A DNA stretch of 49,494 nt from Wenjunlia vitaminophila DSM 41686. GTDB taxonomy: Bacteria > Actinomycetota > Actinomycetes > Streptomycetales > Streptomycetaceae. Within the stretch, counting starts at the first letter, position 1, and every line of letters starts with the position of its first letter. A program made the translations under genes and the position numbers. The stretch is from the NCBI RefSeq assembly GCF_000380165.1, contig NZ_KB904679.1:1-49494 (forward strand), given 5' to 3'. Of the stretch, positions 26,091 to 35,211 are shown piece by piece. The notes below the pieces were generated by a model. It saw only the letters and a program-made list of their open reading frames with translations. It searched no databases and was not told the origin of the DNA.

Positions 26091-26855
26091 TCAGTCCCGG
26101 CCACCGTGATGGTTGACGAGCGTGCCGATCTTCTCCCCGCGCACCGCCCGGGCGATGTTGCCCTCCGTGAGGAGCTCGAAGACGAGGATCGGCAGTTTGT
26201 TGTCCATGCACAGGCTGATCGCGGTGGCGTCGGCGACCTTCAGCCCACGGGCGAGCACCTCGGCGTACTCCAGCGAGTCGAACTTCACCGCATCCGGGTT
26301 GTGCTTGGGATCCGAGTCGTAGACGCCGTCCACTCCGCTCTTGGCCATCAGCAGCGCCTCGGCGTGGATCTCCAGGGCCCGCTGGGCCGCGGTGGTGTCG
26401 GTGGAGAAGTAGGGCATGCCCATACCGGCGCCGAAGATCACAACGCGGCCCTTCTCCAGGTGCCGGATGGCCCGCAGGGGAATGTACGGCTCGGCGACCT
26501 GGCCCATGGTGATCGCTGTCTGCACCCGCGTCTCGATCCCCTCCTTCTCCAGGAAGTCCTGGAGGGCGAGGCAGTTCATCACGGTGCCGAGCATGCCCAT
26601 GTAGTCGGATCGGGCCCGGTCCATGCCGCGGACCTGGAGCTGCGCACCGCGGAAGAAGTTCCCGCCGCCGATGACCACGGCGATCTGGGTGCCACCGCGG
26701 ACCACGGCCGCGATCTGGCGGGCGATGGCATGGACGACGTCGGGGTCCACACCGAGGCCGCCTCCTCCGGAGAACGCTTCGCCGGAGAGCTTGAGCAGGA
26801 CGCGGCGGTGGGTGCCGCCGTCCGTCGATTCGGCCTTAGCGGCATCGGGTTGCAT
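26091..26855 (-). CDS. pyrH: UMP kinase
   Basis: Phosphorylates UMP to UDP in pyrimidine synthesis; the bacterial amino-acid-kinase-fold hexamer. The 254-aa protein contains [24 protein letters not shown], the [18 protein letters not shown] region and [20 protein letters not shown] 26853-26855 with GAGGAG six bases upstream matches the family N-terminus. A second in-frame start, GTG 26916-26918, has its own GAGGAGG and would add 21 residues ([20 protein letters not shown]). The ATG Shine-Dalgarno is buried in a perfect hairpin (see leader). It lies between tsf and frr in the usual order. Confidence 0.97.
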   Translation of the reverse strand: MQPDAAKAESTDGGTHRRVLLKLSGEAFSGGGGLGVDPDVVHAIARQIAAVVRGGTQIAVVIGGGNFFRGAQLQVRGMDRARSDYMGMLGTVMNCLALQDFLEKEGIETRVQTAITMGQVAEPYIPLRAIRHLEKGRVVIFGAGMGMPYFSTDTTAAQRALEIHAEALLMAKSGVDGVYDSDPKHNPDAVKFDSLEYAEVLARGLKVADATAISLCMDNKLPILVFELLTEGNIARAVRGEKIGTLVNHHGGRD

Positions 26856-26861
26856 GGACGT

Positions 26862-26934
26862 CTCCTCGTACACGTACGAGGAGGCCACTGCCGCGGGTTC
26901 CGGTCCGGTTCCCTGCACGGCAATGGCCTCCTCG
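26862..26934 (-). promoter_or_regulatory. pyrH leader: two mutually exclusive hairpins at the ribosome-binding site
   Basis: On the minus strand, arm A (26934-26918, CGAGGAGGCCATTGCCG) can pair with arm B (26893-26877) over 17 bp with one G-U. The 3' part of arm B plus the next bases (26883-26874) also pairs perfectly over 10 bp with arm C (26871-26862). Arm C contains the GAGGAG of pyrH. So A:B frees the ribosome site and B:C hides it. The loop of A:B is 24 nt. No U-tract follows. A possible GTG start (26918) sits at the end of arm A. Confidence 0.7.
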
Positions 26935-26995
26935 CGTCACTACTGGTGTCGGCCGGGAAAGCCGACCGCCTTCGACCCTAGCGGGTGCCCGGCGG

Positions 26996-27847
26996 TCAGA
27001 CGCCGACGCGGAAGCGGGTGAAGCGCTTCAGCGTCACGCCGGCCTCCTCAAGGACCTTGCTGACGGTCTTCTTGTTGTCCTTGGCGAACGCCTGCTCGAG
27101 CAGGACGTTCTCCTTGAAGAAGCCGTTGAGCCGGCCCTCGACGATCTTCGGCAGGGCGGCCTCCGGCTTGCCCTCCTCGCGAGCGGTGGCCTCGGCGATG
27201 CGGCGCTCGTTCTCCACCGTCTCCTCGGACACCTCCTCCCGGGAGAGGTACTTGGCCGGGAACGCCGCGATGTGCTGGGCGACGTCCTTGGCGACGACGG
27301 CCGTGACGTCGTCCGGCACGCCCTCCTGCGCCAGCTCGACCAGGACACCGATCTGCGGGGGCAGGTCGGGGCTGGTCCGGTGCAGGTAGGAGGCGACGTA
27401 CCCGTCGTCGTACTGGGCGAAGCGGCTCAGCACGATCTTCTCGCCGAGCGTGGCGTTGGCCTCGTCCACGAACGCCTGGACGGTCTTCCCGGCCTCGATC
27501 TCCGAGGCGAGCAGCGCCTCGATGTCGGCGGGCTTGGTGGCCGCCACGTGCTTGGCGATGGCGTTGGCGACATCGACGAACCGGTCGCCCTTGGCCACGA
27601 AGTCGGTCTCGCAGTTCAGCTCGACCAGGACACCGGTCCTGGCGTCCTCGAGCAGGGCGACGACAGCCCCGTTGGAGGCGCTGCGGCCCTCCCGCTTCGC
27701 GACGCCCTTCTGGCCCTTGACGCGCAGGATCTCGACGGCCTTCTCGACGTCGCCCTCGGCGTCGCCCAGCGCGTTCTTGCAGTCCATCATGCCGGCGCCG
27801 GTGAGCTCGCGCAGCTTCTTGACGTCGGCGGCGGTGAAGTTCGCCAT
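26996..27847 (-). CDS. tsf: Translation elongation factor Ts
   Basis: Guanine-nucleotide exchange factor for EF-Tu. The 283-aa protein begins [19 protein letters not shown]. It contains the family motifs MMDCKNAL and [12 protein letters not shown], and the long C-terminal dimerisation region typical of actinobacteria and proteobacteria. ATG 27845-27847 has only a weak purine-rich site (GAGAAGAG) upstream. It follows rpsB by 112 bp with a strong hairpin in between. Longer in-frame reading upstream is Arg/Pro noise. Confidence 0.97.
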   Translation of the reverse strand: MANFTAADVKKLRELTGAGMMDCKNALGDAEGDVEKAVEILRVKGQKGVAKREGRSASNGAVVALLEDARTGVLVELNCETDFVAKGDRFVDVANAIAKHVAATKPADIEALLASEIEAGKTVQAFVDEANATLGEKIVLSRFAQYDDGYVASYLHRTSPDLPPQIGVLVELAQEGVPDDVTAVVAKDVAQHIAAFPAKYLSREEVSEETVENERRIAEATAREEGKPEAALPKIVEGRLNGFFKENVLLEQAFAKDNKKTVSKVLEEAGVTLKRFTRFRVGV

Positions 27848-27888
27848 GGTCTGTGTGTCTCTTCTCGAATGTCGGTGGATACCGGGGA

Positions 27889-27917
27889 ACGGCGGGGGCC
27901 AGGTGCGCCCCCGCCGT
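27889..27917 (-). terminator. rpsB-tsf intergenic hairpin (attenuator/terminator)
   Basis: The perfect 11-bp stem ACGGCGGGGGC (27889-27899) / GCCCCCGCCGT (27907-27917) has a 7-nt loop, 43 nt after the rpsB stop and 41 nt before tsf. A smaller hairpin CCCGCG-TT-CGCGGG lies at 27944-27957. It may lower tsf expression relative to S2, as partial terminators do in other rpsB-tsf operons (inference). Confidence 0.55.
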
Positions 27918-27959
27918 CGGATGCCGTACGGCGCCCGGATGAACCCGCGTTCGCGGGGA

Positions 27960-28880
27960 CTACGCCTTGTCGCCCTCGGCGGCGGACGCCTCGGCGGGCT
28001 TCTCCCCCGCCTCGGCCTCGGCGGCACCGGCCTGCTGGGGCTCGTCGACCTTGGCTTCCTCGGTCTTGGCCGCCTCGGACTTGGCAGCCTCGGCCTTGGC
28101 CGCCTTCTCGCCCTCGAGGAGCTCGCGCTCCCAGTCGGCCAGCGGCTGGTCGGCGCCCGGCTCCACCTTGGTGTCACCGGTGGCGGCACCGGCGCGAGCG
28201 ATCAGACCCTCGGCGACGGCGTCGGCGATGACCCGGGTCAGCAGGGTGACCGAACGGATCGCGTCGTCGTTGCCCGGGATCTTGTAGTCGACCTCGTCGG
28301 GGTCGCAGTTGGTGTCCAGGATCGCCACCACCGGGATGCGCAGCTTGCGCGCCTCGCCGACGGCGATGTGCTCCTTCTTGGTGTCCACGATCCACACCGC
28401 GCTGGGGACGCGCTGCATGTCCCGGATACCACCGAGGGTGCGCTCGAGCTTGTCCTTCTCCCGCTGGAGGACCAGGAGCTCCTTCTTGGTCATGCCGGAA
28501 CCGGCCACGTCCTCGAAGTTGATCTCCTCGAGCTCCTTGAGGCGCTGCAGCCGCTTGTGCACCGTCGAGAAGTTGGTGAGCATGCCGCCCAGCCAGCGCT
28601 GGTTCACGTACGGCATGCCGACGCGGGTGGCCTGCTCGGCGATGGCCTCCTGGGCCTGCTTCTTGGTGCCGACGAAGAGCACCGAGCCGCCGTGGGCCAC
28701 GGTCTCCTTGACGAACTCGTAGGCGCGGTCGATGTACGACAGCGACTGGAGCAGGTCGATGATGTAGATGCCGTTGCGCTCGGTGAAGATGAACCGCTTC
28801 ATCTTCGGGTTCCAACGGCGGGTCTGGTGCCCGAAGTGGACGCCGCTTTCCAGCAGCTCCCGCATCGTGACGACGGCCAT
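27960..28880 (-). CDS. rpsB: 30S ribosomal protein S2
   Basis: Structural protein of the small subunit. It begins [20 protein letters not shown], and [13 protein letters not shown] and [20 protein letters not shown]-like motifs confirm S2. At 306 aa it exceeds the bacterial ~240-260 because of a ~55-residue Ala/Glu/Lys-rich acidic tail, common in actinobacteria. ATG 28878-28880 has AGGAGG six bases upstream. It is the first gene of the rpsB-tsf-pyrH-frr-cdsA series. Confidence 0.98.
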   Translation of the reverse strand: MAVVTMRELLESGVHFGHQTRRWNPKMKRFIFTERNGIYIIDLLQSLSYIDRAYEFVKETVAHGGSVLFVGTKKQAQEAIAEQATRVGMPYVNQRWLGGMLTNFSTVHKRLQRLKELEEINFEDVAGSGMTKKELLVLQREKDKLERTLGGIRDMQRVPSAVWIVDTKKEHIAVGEARKLRIPVVAILDTNCDPDEVDYKIPGNDDAIRSVTLLTRVIADAVAEGLIARAGAATGDTKVEPGADQPLADWERELLEGEKAAKAEAAKSEAAKTEEAKVDEPQQAGAAEAEAGEKPAEASAAEGDKA

Positions 28881-29281
28881 GGCCGTCCTCCTATTGATGT
28901 TGCGCCCCGTGGTGCTGGGGGCTTCTTCCCGGTTTGCCCACGGCGGCCGGGTGACCACCGTGCCTGTCGCCCCGATCGCGCCGCGCCGTGGGAACCGTGG
29001 TTCCCCAGGACCGAGAGCGCTACCACCGCTGGGGCTGGAGGGGCCTTCGTCAGCGGTGGCGGGGCGTGCGAAGTCGATCCGGACAGCCGGATCGCCAAGG
29101 GAAGTGTACGGGACCGGTTGAGCGCCGAGCGACTGGCCGGTTGGGGCGGAACGGGTGGCGTCGCCGGGGGGCGCGGACAGTTATCCACAGGGCAGGCTCA
29201 AGATCAGCGCCTGTCGGTGGGAATGGGGCATCGTCGAGGCACGAGGCAGACCGAGGCGGGACCCGGGGGGCGGGGGACGAC
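28881..29281. promoter_or_regulatory. rpsB leader and divergent promoter region
   Basis: Minus-strand -10 TACACT lies at 29103-29108 (no good -35). It is followed at the predicted transcript 5' end by a perfect hairpin CGATCCGG-ACAG-CCGGATCG (29075-29094). The rpsB leader would be ~215 nt. It also contains a near-perfect palindrome GGGAACC-GT-GGTTCCC (28990-29005). A perfect DnaA box TTATCCACA is at 29181-29189, on the side of the divergent M23 gene. No gene is seen here. Confidence 0.5.
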
Positions 29282-30277
29282 ATGGGCTCGGCGGTGGGCA
29301 AGGGCTGGACCTGCGCGTTGGGGAGGCTGGTGGCGGCGCTGTTGGCGGCGGTCCTGTGGCCCGGGCCGGGAGCGGCGCGTGCGGTCGGCGGCGACGCTGA
29401 TGCCGCGGAGAGACCACCGACGGCCTCGAGCGGCGCCACGTCTGCCGGTGCCCGGTGGGCCGCTGCCCAGCGGGCCGCCACCGGCACACCGGGGATGGTG
29501 GCTCCCCGGCCTGGTGGCCTTGGGCTGGCCGGTCCGGGGATGGCGCGCCCGGGGATGGCTGACGGCCCGGGGGGAGGTCGAGGTGGGACGGAAGGCGAGC
29601 TCCTCGCCCGGCCCCACCGGGGCGTGGTCGACCAGGCGGGTGACGCGTCGGGCGCACCGCACGGTGCCGGGGTCTGGCCGGTGGGTGGGCCGGGGAGGCC
29701 GCCGGTGCTGCGTGGGTGGGAGCCACCGGCCACCCCCTGGGGCCCCGGCCACCGGGGGGTGGACCTCGGCGCCGCGGCCGGGGACCCGGTGCGGTCGGCA
29801 GCGGCGGGCACCGTGGTCTTCGCGGGGGACGTCGCCGGGCGCGGAGTGGTGACAGTGGAGTTGGCGGGCAGCGGGCGTCCGGCGCTGCGCACGACCTATG
29901 AGCCGGTGTTGGCCACGGTCCCGGAGGGGGCCAGGGTCGCGGCCGGGGCCCGGGTGGGGACGGTACAGCGCGCCGGCACGTCGCACTGCGCGGCCCGGTG
30001 TGTGCACTGGGGCCTGCGGCGCGGCCCCCGGTACCTGGACCCGCTGTCGCTGCTGCCCGCGAAGCTGCGCCGGGGCGGGCCCTCCAGGTTGCTCCCGGTC
30101 TTCGGTGTGCCGCCACCCGGTGGCACGGCCGGCGAGCCGGTGCGGGAGCGCCGGGGGTGGCCGGCCGCGGTGCCGCTCGCGGCTGGCGCACTGGCCACCC
30201 GGCCCCGGCGTCGCGGGCCCCGCGCCGTCACCGGAGGCAGACGCCGTTCCTGGCCATGGCCACCGCGGCGTCGATGA
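29282..30277 (+). CDS. Secreted M23-family (LytM-like) peptidase domain protein
   Basis: Predicted cell-wall endopeptidase or its regulator. The 331-aa protein has a signal peptide (CALGRLVAALLAAVLWPGPG, cut near AARA), a Gly/Pro-rich linker, and an M23 domain at about 150-265. That domain starts with the zinc ligands of GHRGVDLGA. The usual HxH motif is CVHWGLRRG: the first, catalytic His is Cys, as in a common actinobacterial subgroup. A basic C-terminal tail follows. ATG 29282 has a GGGGGA run five bases upstream. The 3' end overlaps the convergent TetR gene by 50 bp. Activity is uncertain because of the altered motif. Confidence 0.82.
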   Translation: MGSAVGKGWTCALGRLVAALLAAVLWPGPGAARAVGGDADAAERPPTASSGATSAGARWAAAQRAATGTPGMVAPRPGGLGLAGPGMARPGMADGPGGGRGGTEGELLARPHRGVVDQAGDASGAPHGAGVWPVGGPGRPPVLRGWEPPATPWGPGHRGVDLGAAAGDPVRSAAAGTVVFAGDVAGRGVVTVELAGSGRPALRTTYEPVLATVPEGARVAAGARVGTVQRAGTSHCAARCVHWGLRRGPRYLDPLSLLPAKLRRGGPSRLLPVFGVPPPGGTAGEPVRERRGWPAAVPLAAGALATRPRRRGPRAVTGGRRRSWPWPPRRR

Positions 30278-30815
30278 TCTGCTCGGTGTCCTCCGCGGCG
30301 CCGCCGAGCTCGATGCGACGCACCGCCGCGTCGACCACGCCCTGGAGCAGGGCGGCGGTCAGCCGGGGCTGCTCGTGCCCCAGCGCCCCCAGCGCGTCGA
30401 CCACCAACGCGACGAGCTGGCCGTGGGCGGCACGGATCTTCTCCCGGGCTCCTTCCTCGAGCTCTCCCGCCGAGATCGCGACCACCGCGCGGTGCCGCTG
30501 GTCACCGACGAGCGCGAGCTGGCCGCGTACGTACGCCTCGACCTTGCCCTCGGCAGTGGCCTCGAGGCGCATCGCCGCCTCCACCTCGGCCGCCCAGACC
30601 GGGAAGTCAACCGCGCACAGCTCCTCGACCACCTGGGCCCTGGAGCGGAAGTACTCATAGACGGAGGACCGGGCGAGCCCGGTGCGCCGTGCGAGGGCGG
30701 GGAAGGTCAGGGCCTTGCCGCCGCCCTCGGACAACAGCGCCCGTGCCGCGTCCAGCAGGGCGTTGCGCTGCATGGTCCGGTGCTCGGCCACCGAGGCCGC
30801 TCGAATCTTCGGCAC
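30228..30815 (-). CDS. TetR/AcrR-family transcriptional regulator
   Basis: One-component repressor of 195 aa. The N-terminal helix-turn-helix is LTFPALARRTGLARSSVYEYFRS-like, at about residues 33-55. The ligand-binding C-terminal half is unassigned. GTG 30813-30815 is preferred because GGAG lies about five bases upstream; an upstream in-frame start would add 17 residues. It is located between whiG and the M23 gene, tail-overlapping the latter. Its target is unknown; the neighbouring M23 gene is one candidate. Confidence 0.85.
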   Translation of the reverse strand: MPKIRAASVAEHRTMQRNALLDAARALLSEGGGKALTFPALARRTGLARSSVYEYFRSRAQVVEELCAVDFPVWAAEVEAAMRLEATAEGKVEAYVRGQLALVGDQRHRAVVAISAGELEEGAREKIRAAHGQLVALVVDALGALGHEQPRLTAALLQGVVDAAVRRIELGGAAEDTEQIIDAAVAMARNGVCLR

Positions 30816-30930
30816 GGTCTCCACTCTACGGAGCCCCGCACCCCCCAGCCAGGGCAACTCGAACACCCATGCGGCCCTGGCGGCGTGGGTTCCGGGTCAC
30901 CCCGGGCGAGTCCGGGCGGCGCCATGCCGG

Positions 30931-31749
30931 TCACCGGCCCGAGTCCGCCAGCTTGGCCCGCAGTTGGAACACGGCCTTGGTGTGGATCTGGCTGACGCGG
31001 CTCTCGGTGACGCCGAGGACCTGCCCGATCTCGGCGAGGGTGAGCCCCTCGTAGTAGTAGAGCGTGACCACGGTCTTCTCCCGCTCGGGGAGGGTGTTGA
31101 TCGCGCGGGCCAGCAGGCGCCGCAGCTCGCGGTCCTCGGCGACCTCCACCGGGTTGTCAGCGGCGGTGTCCTCCAGGGTGTCGACCAGGCTCAGCCGGTC
31201 CCCTGCCTCGGTGCCGACGTGCAGCAGCTCCTCCAGGGCCACCACGTTGGCCAGGGAGAGCTGGCTGAACACCGCGTGCAGCTCGTCCAGCGAGATGCCC
31301 ATCTCCTGGGCCACCTCGGGCTCACTCGGGGTGCGTCGGAGCCTGGCCTCGAGCGTGGCGTAGGCACGCTCCACCGCACGGGCCTTCTGGCGCACCGAGC
31401 GTGGGATCCAGTCCAGGGCGCGAAGCTCGTCGATCATCGCCCCTCGGATGCGGCTGATGGCGTACGTCTCGAACTTGATGGAGCGCTCGGGCTCGAACTT
31501 CTCGATCGCGTCGATGAGTCCGAACACACCCGAGGAGACGAAGTCGGCCTGCTCCACGTTGGCAGGCAGGCCCACGCTCACCCGCCCCGCGACGTACTTC
31601 ACCAACGGTGAGTAGTGCAGGATCAACTGCTCACGCAGCCGCGCGTCGCCGCTGGACTTGTAGGCGCTCCACAGCTCGGCGAGCGCCGCCGTCTCACGGG
31701 TGGTGGTCGCGGCGGACGTGTGGTCAGGCCCCGAGGTGTGCTTGGGCAT
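30931..31749 (-). CDS. whiG: RNA polymerase sigma factor of the FliA/WhiG type
   Basis: Sporulation sigma factor that commits aerial hyphae to septation in streptomycetes. The 272-aa protein has region 2 ([20 protein letters not shown], then [14 protein letters not shown]), region 3 and region 4.2 with [20 protein letters not shown]. Its presence argues for a differentiating actinomycete. ATG 31747-31749 has AAGG six bases upstream. The 350-bp region upstream carries its control signals. In Streptomyces WhiG is held by an anti-sigma (RsiG) and c-di-GMP; no such gene lies here. Confidence 0.95.
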   Translation of the reverse strand: MPKHTSGPDHTSAATTTRETAALAELWSAYKSSGDARLREQLILHYSPLVKYVAGRVSVGLPANVEQADFVSSGVFGLIDAIEKFEPERSIKFETYAISRIRGAMIDELRALDWIPRSVRQKARAVERAYATLEARLRRTPSEPEVAQEMGISLDELHAVFSQLSLANVVALEELLHVGTEAGDRLSLVDTLEDTAADNPVEVAEDRELRRLLARAINTLPEREKTVVTLYYYEGLTLAEIGQVLGVTESRVSQIHTKAVFQLRAKLADSGR

Positions 31750-32099
31750 GCGTCGCCTTGCGCCGTTCTACGGATACGTGGGTCTCGATCTGGTTCGCTG
31801 CGAGCCTAGCGTCACCGGACGGTTCCGGAGCGCGACGATCGCGCTCGAGTGGCATTCTCACCGCCGTGGTGCGACCGGCGCGCAGGCGGCCCGCCGACGC
31901 GTGCCACTGCGCCTGGGGATACCACCCGGCCCGGCCCCTGGGGCCTCGTGGGCGCCAGGACAACGGCACCGAGGGTGTTGCGGACAGGCGGCCAGGAACC
32001 GCTGGCCAGCTCGTGGGGTGTGCGGTCACTCCCTCAAACTCTTCACCTGACCGGCCGAGGTCAAGAACCGTCTTGTCACCTGATGGTGTGTTGACCCGC
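31750..32099. other. whiG upstream region
   Basis: No gene is seen. A minus-strand -10-like TAGGCT lies at 31804-31809, about 55 bp before whiG. GTGAC/GTCAC elements nearby could be part of a BldD-type site (weak, inference). The element TTCACCTGA/GTCACCTGA is repeated near 32043 and 32075. Confidence 0.3.
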
Positions 32100-33254
32100 C
32101 TACGGGGGATTGTGTGCACAGCCGTTCGCCACCTCGAGGACCAGGCGCCACACGGACCCCTCACGTTCGACGAATCCCAGCGGCAGCAACTCGTGCAGCG
32201 TGCGCAGGGTGTCGTCCAACCCCAGACCGGCGCCCCTGGCCACCTGTTCCGCCGTGACCGACTCGCGCGCCGGCAGGGCCTCCAGCACCGAGGTCGCGGT
32301 CATTCCGAGGAGGTCCCTCGGCAACAGCGGAACCCGCCGGGGGGAGGCCAACTCCCCGATGCTGCCGCAGAGCTCCACCACCTCCGCCGCCCGAGTGACC
32401 AACACCGCCCCCTCACGGACCAGTTCGTGCGCCCCACCGGACAGGGCGCTGGTGACCGGGCCGGGGACGGCCATGGTGAACCGCCCCAGCGCCGCCGCCC
32501 GCCTGGCGGTGACCAGCGCCCCACTGCGGTGCGCCGCCTCCACGACGACGGTGCCCGGCGTCAACGCCGCGATGACCCGGTTCCGCTGGACGAACCTGGT
32601 GCGGGTCGGGCGCTCCCCCGGAGCCAACTCGCCCACCAGCAGCCCATGGTCCGTGATCCGGCGCAGCAGCTCCGTGTGTCCCCGTGGGTAGGGGACCCCG
32701 GCACCACTGGCGACCACCGCGACGGTCGCCCCGCCGACGGCCAGGGCACCCCGGTGGGCCGCACCGTCGATCCCGTAGGCAGCGCCGGAGACCACCACCC
32801 AGCCGAGGTCCGCCAGATCAGCGGCGAGGTGCCCCGCGACGTGGTTGCCGTAGGCGGTACACGCACGCGAGCCGACGACGGCCACCGATCTCAGCGCCAA
32901 CAGCCGCAGTGACGGCACGCCGCACACCCACAGCCCGATCGGGCGCTGGTGCCCCAGGTCGTCCAACTGGCTGGGCCACTCGCTGTCCCCGGGGCAGACG
33001 AAGCGCCCACCGAGCGCCTCGATCCTCGCCAGGTCCTCCGAGGGATCGAGGCCGTCCAGGCGGACGCGGTAGCCCTGGGCGCGGGCCCGCGACACCCCCT
33101 CCAGGGGGCCGCCCCGCCGCAGCCGTTGCAGGGTCTCCGCCGCTCCCAGGCGCTCCAGCAGCCCCCCGAGTACCCCGTCCCCCGGCTCGGCGAGCCTGGT
33201 CAACCCCGCTCGGGCGAGACGCTCCTCGTCAGGGACACCGGACCCCCCGGTCAC
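32100..33254 (-). CDS. dprA: DNA-processing protein DprA
   Basis: Loads RecA on incoming single-stranded DNA during transformation. The 384-aa protein has an N-terminal SAM-like region and a Rossmann core with VAVVGSRACTAYG and SGAAYGIDGAAHRG. It ends with a winged-helix domain (VTAEQVARGAGLGLDDTLRT). The start GTG 33252-33254 overlaps the comM stop by four bases (GTGA), fixing the start. The yraN-comM-dprA trio is one coupled operon. Its role in actinomycetes without known competence is unclear. Confidence 0.95.
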   Translation of the reverse strand: MTGGSGVPDEERLARAGLTRLAEPGDGVLGGLLERLGAAETLQRLRRGGPLEGVSRARAQGYRVRLDGLDPSEDLARIEALGGRFVCPGDSEWPSQLDDLGHQRPIGLWVCGVPSLRLLALRSVAVVGSRACTAYGNHVAGHLAADLADLGWVVVSGAAYGIDGAAHRGALAVGGATVAVVASGAGVPYPRGHTELLRRITDHGLLVGELAPGERPTRTRFVQRNRVIAALTPGTVVVEAAHRSGALVTARRAAALGRFTMAVPGPVTSALSGGAHELVREGAVLVTRAAEVVELCGSIGELASPRRVPLLPRDLLGMTATSVLEALPARESVTAEQVARGAGLGLDDTLRTLHELLPLGFVEREGSVWRLVLEVANGCAHNPP

Positions 33255-34852
33255 CGTGGCCCTCCAGGAGCCAGTGCGCCCCGGCTGACCTCGGTGCGCA
33301 GCTCCAGCGCCGTGCGCACGTCCTCCTCGCCGGGACGCCCGCGGCCGGCGAGGTCGGCCACCGTCCAGGCCACCCTGAGAACCCGGTCCAGGCCGCGGGC
33401 GGTCAGCAGCCCCCGCTCGATCTCCCGCTCCACACCGGCCATCGCACCGGGGGCCGGCGTCCACCGGGTGCGCAGCTCGTGCCCGGGGACCTCGCTGTTG
33501 GTGTGCCAGGGGGCCTGCGCGTACCGGTGCGCGGCACGCTCCCGGGCCTGAGCCACCCGGGCAGCGATCTGCTGGGTGGACTCCACGTCCTGGCCGCGCC
33601 CCAGCAGCTCCTCCCGCCCGACCGGCTCCACCCGGACCCTGAGGTCAACCCGGTCCAGCAGCGGCCCGGACAGCCGTGCCTGGTAGCGCCTGATCATCGC
33701 CGAGGAGCACTCACAGCCGTCCCGGTGTGGCGCGTACCGTCCACAGGGGCACGGGTTCGCCGCCAGCACCAGCAGGAAGCGGGCCGGGAGACACAGCGAA
33801 CCCGCCGACCTGGCGACCACCACGTGCCCTGACTCCAGCGGCTGGCGCAGGGCGTCGAGCACCCTCCCGGAGAACTCGGGTGCCTCGTCCAGAAAGAGCA
33901 CTCCACGGTGAGCCAGCGAGACGGCCCCGGGCCGGGGCAGGCCGCTGCCGCCGCCCACGATGGCCGGCATGGTCGCCGAGTGGTGCGGAGCGCAGTACGG
34001 GGGCACCTCCACCAGCGGCCTGCCCGCGGGGAGCAGCCCCGCCACCGAGTGCACGGCGGTGACCTCCAGGGCCTGCTCGGGGTTGAGCGGGGGCAGTAGC
34101 CCTGGCAGCCTCTCGGCCAGCATCGTCTTCCCCGCACCTGGCGGGCCCTGAAGAAGGAGGTGGTGCCCTCCGGCCGCGGCGATCTCCAGGGCCCGGCGCG
34201 CCGCGAACTGCCCCGCCACGTCGGCCATGTCCGGCGCCGGGGCGGCTGCGTGCAGGCCACCGCCGGGCACCACCAATCCGGCGAGCAGCGGGTCGGGGTG
34301 GTCGGGGCCGGGGGCGTCCGGCTCCTCGTCCGGCACCGGCTCGTCATTGAGGACGGCGATGACCTGGCGCAGCGAGCGCACTCCGATGACGGACACCCCG
34401 GGCACCAGCGCCGCCTCGGCCGCTGACCGCTCCGGCACCACCACGTGCCGGTACCCCAGCTCAGCGGCGGCCAGCACCGCGGGCAGCACTCCCCGCACCG
34501 GACGCACCCTCCCGTCGAGGCCGAGCTCGCCCACCATCAACACGTTCGAGATGTCCTTGGCCGCGATGCGCTCGGCCGCCGCGAGCACCGCGCAGGCCAC
34601 GGCGAGGTCGAAGCCGCTGCCGCTCTTGGGCACGGAGGCGGGACTGAGCCCCACCGTGAGCTTCCGCTGCGGCCACTGCTCACCGCTGTTGACCACCGCG
34701 GCACGCACCCGGTCGCGGGCTTCGGACAGGCTCTTGTCGGGCAGACCCACCAGGGTGAAGGTGGGCACGCCCGGCTCCAGGTCGGCCTGGACCTCGACGA
34801 CCACACCGTCCACCCCGACCAGGGCCACCGCGCAGGTACGGGCGAACGCCAT
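33251..34852 (-). CDS. comM: YifB/ComM-family Mg chelatase-like AAA+ ATPase
   Basis: Hexameric helicase-like ATPase that promotes branch migration in transformation. The 533-aa protein has an N-terminal Lon-protease-like fold (VEVQADLEPGVPTFTLVGLP), Walker A GPPGAGKTML near residue 240, Walker B GVLFLDEAPEF, a Cys cluster (NPCPCGRYAPHRDGCEC) and a C-terminal lid. The start ATG 34850-34852 shares a base with the yraN stop (TGATG). It is coupled to both neighbours. Confidence 0.96.
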   Translation of the reverse strand: MAFARTCAVALVGVDGVVVEVQADLEPGVPTFTLVGLPDKSLSEARDRVRAAVVNSGEQWPQRKLTVGLSPASVPKSGSGFDLAVACAVLAAAERIAAKDISNVLMVGELGLDGRVRPVRGVLPAVLAAAELGYRHVVVPERSAAEAALVPGVSVIGVRSLRQVIAVLNDEPVPDEEPDAPGPDHPDPLLAGLVVPGGGLHAAAPAPDMADVAGQFAARRALEIAAAGGHHLLLQGPPGAGKTMLAERLPGLLPPLNPEQALEVTAVHSVAGLLPAGRPLVEVPPYCAPHHSATMPAIVGGGSGLPRPGAVSLAHRGVLFLDEAPEFSGRVLDALRQPLESGHVVVARSAGSLCLPARFLLVLAANPCPCGRYAPHRDGCECSSAMIRRYQARLSGPLLDRVDLRVRVEPVGREELLGRGQDVESTQQIAARVAQARERAAHRYAQAPWHTNSEVPGHELRTRWTPAPGAMAGVEREIERGLLTARGLDRVLRVAWTVADLAGRGRPGEEDVRTALELRTEVSRGALAPGGPR

Positions 34853-35211
34853 CACGTCACCCCGCGAACGTGATCGACCCGGGCTGGCCCCCGCCGGGCC
34901 CTGAGCACGCCCACCACGTCGATGCGCACCCCGCCCGGCGGTGCGCCGCCGTGGTCGGCCAGCCAGCGTTCGGCCAGGCACCTCAACCGCCTGACCTTGG
35001 CCCTTCCCACCGCTGCCAGCGGATGCTCAAAGCCGTCCCCGGTGCGGGTCTTCACCTCGCAGATCACCACGGCGTCGCCGTCCCTCGCGACGATGTCCAG
35101 CTCCCCGTCCCGACACCGCCAGTTCCGGTCCAGGATCGTCATGCCCGCAGCGACGAGCCAGCGGGCCGCCACCGCCTCCCCGTAACGGGCGAGCGCTCCT
35201 CGGGCGTTCAT
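34852..35211 (-). CDS. yraN: YraN-family (UPF0102) putative endonuclease
   Basis: The 119-aa protein has a restriction-endonuclease-like fold. The catalytic pattern appears as [20 protein letters not shown] (Asp, then Glu-x-Lys). ATG 35209-35211 has GGAGG nine bases upstream; earlier in-frame codons lie in unlikely sequence. It is the first gene of yraN-comM-dprA. Function is not firmly known; a link to Holliday-junction or DNA uptake processing is inferred from context. Confidence 0.92.
   Translation of the reverse strand: MNARGALARYGEAVAARWLVAAGMTILDRNWRCRDGELDIVARDGDAVVICEVKTRTGDGFEHPLAAVGRAKVRRLRCLAERWLADHGGAPPGGVRIDVVGVLRARRGPARVDHVRGVT

Noticed and set aside
26916-26918. GTG as the true pyrH start
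   Set aside because: It has a good ribosome site, but the family N-terminus begins near the ATG at 26855; kept as a possible alternative or leader start.
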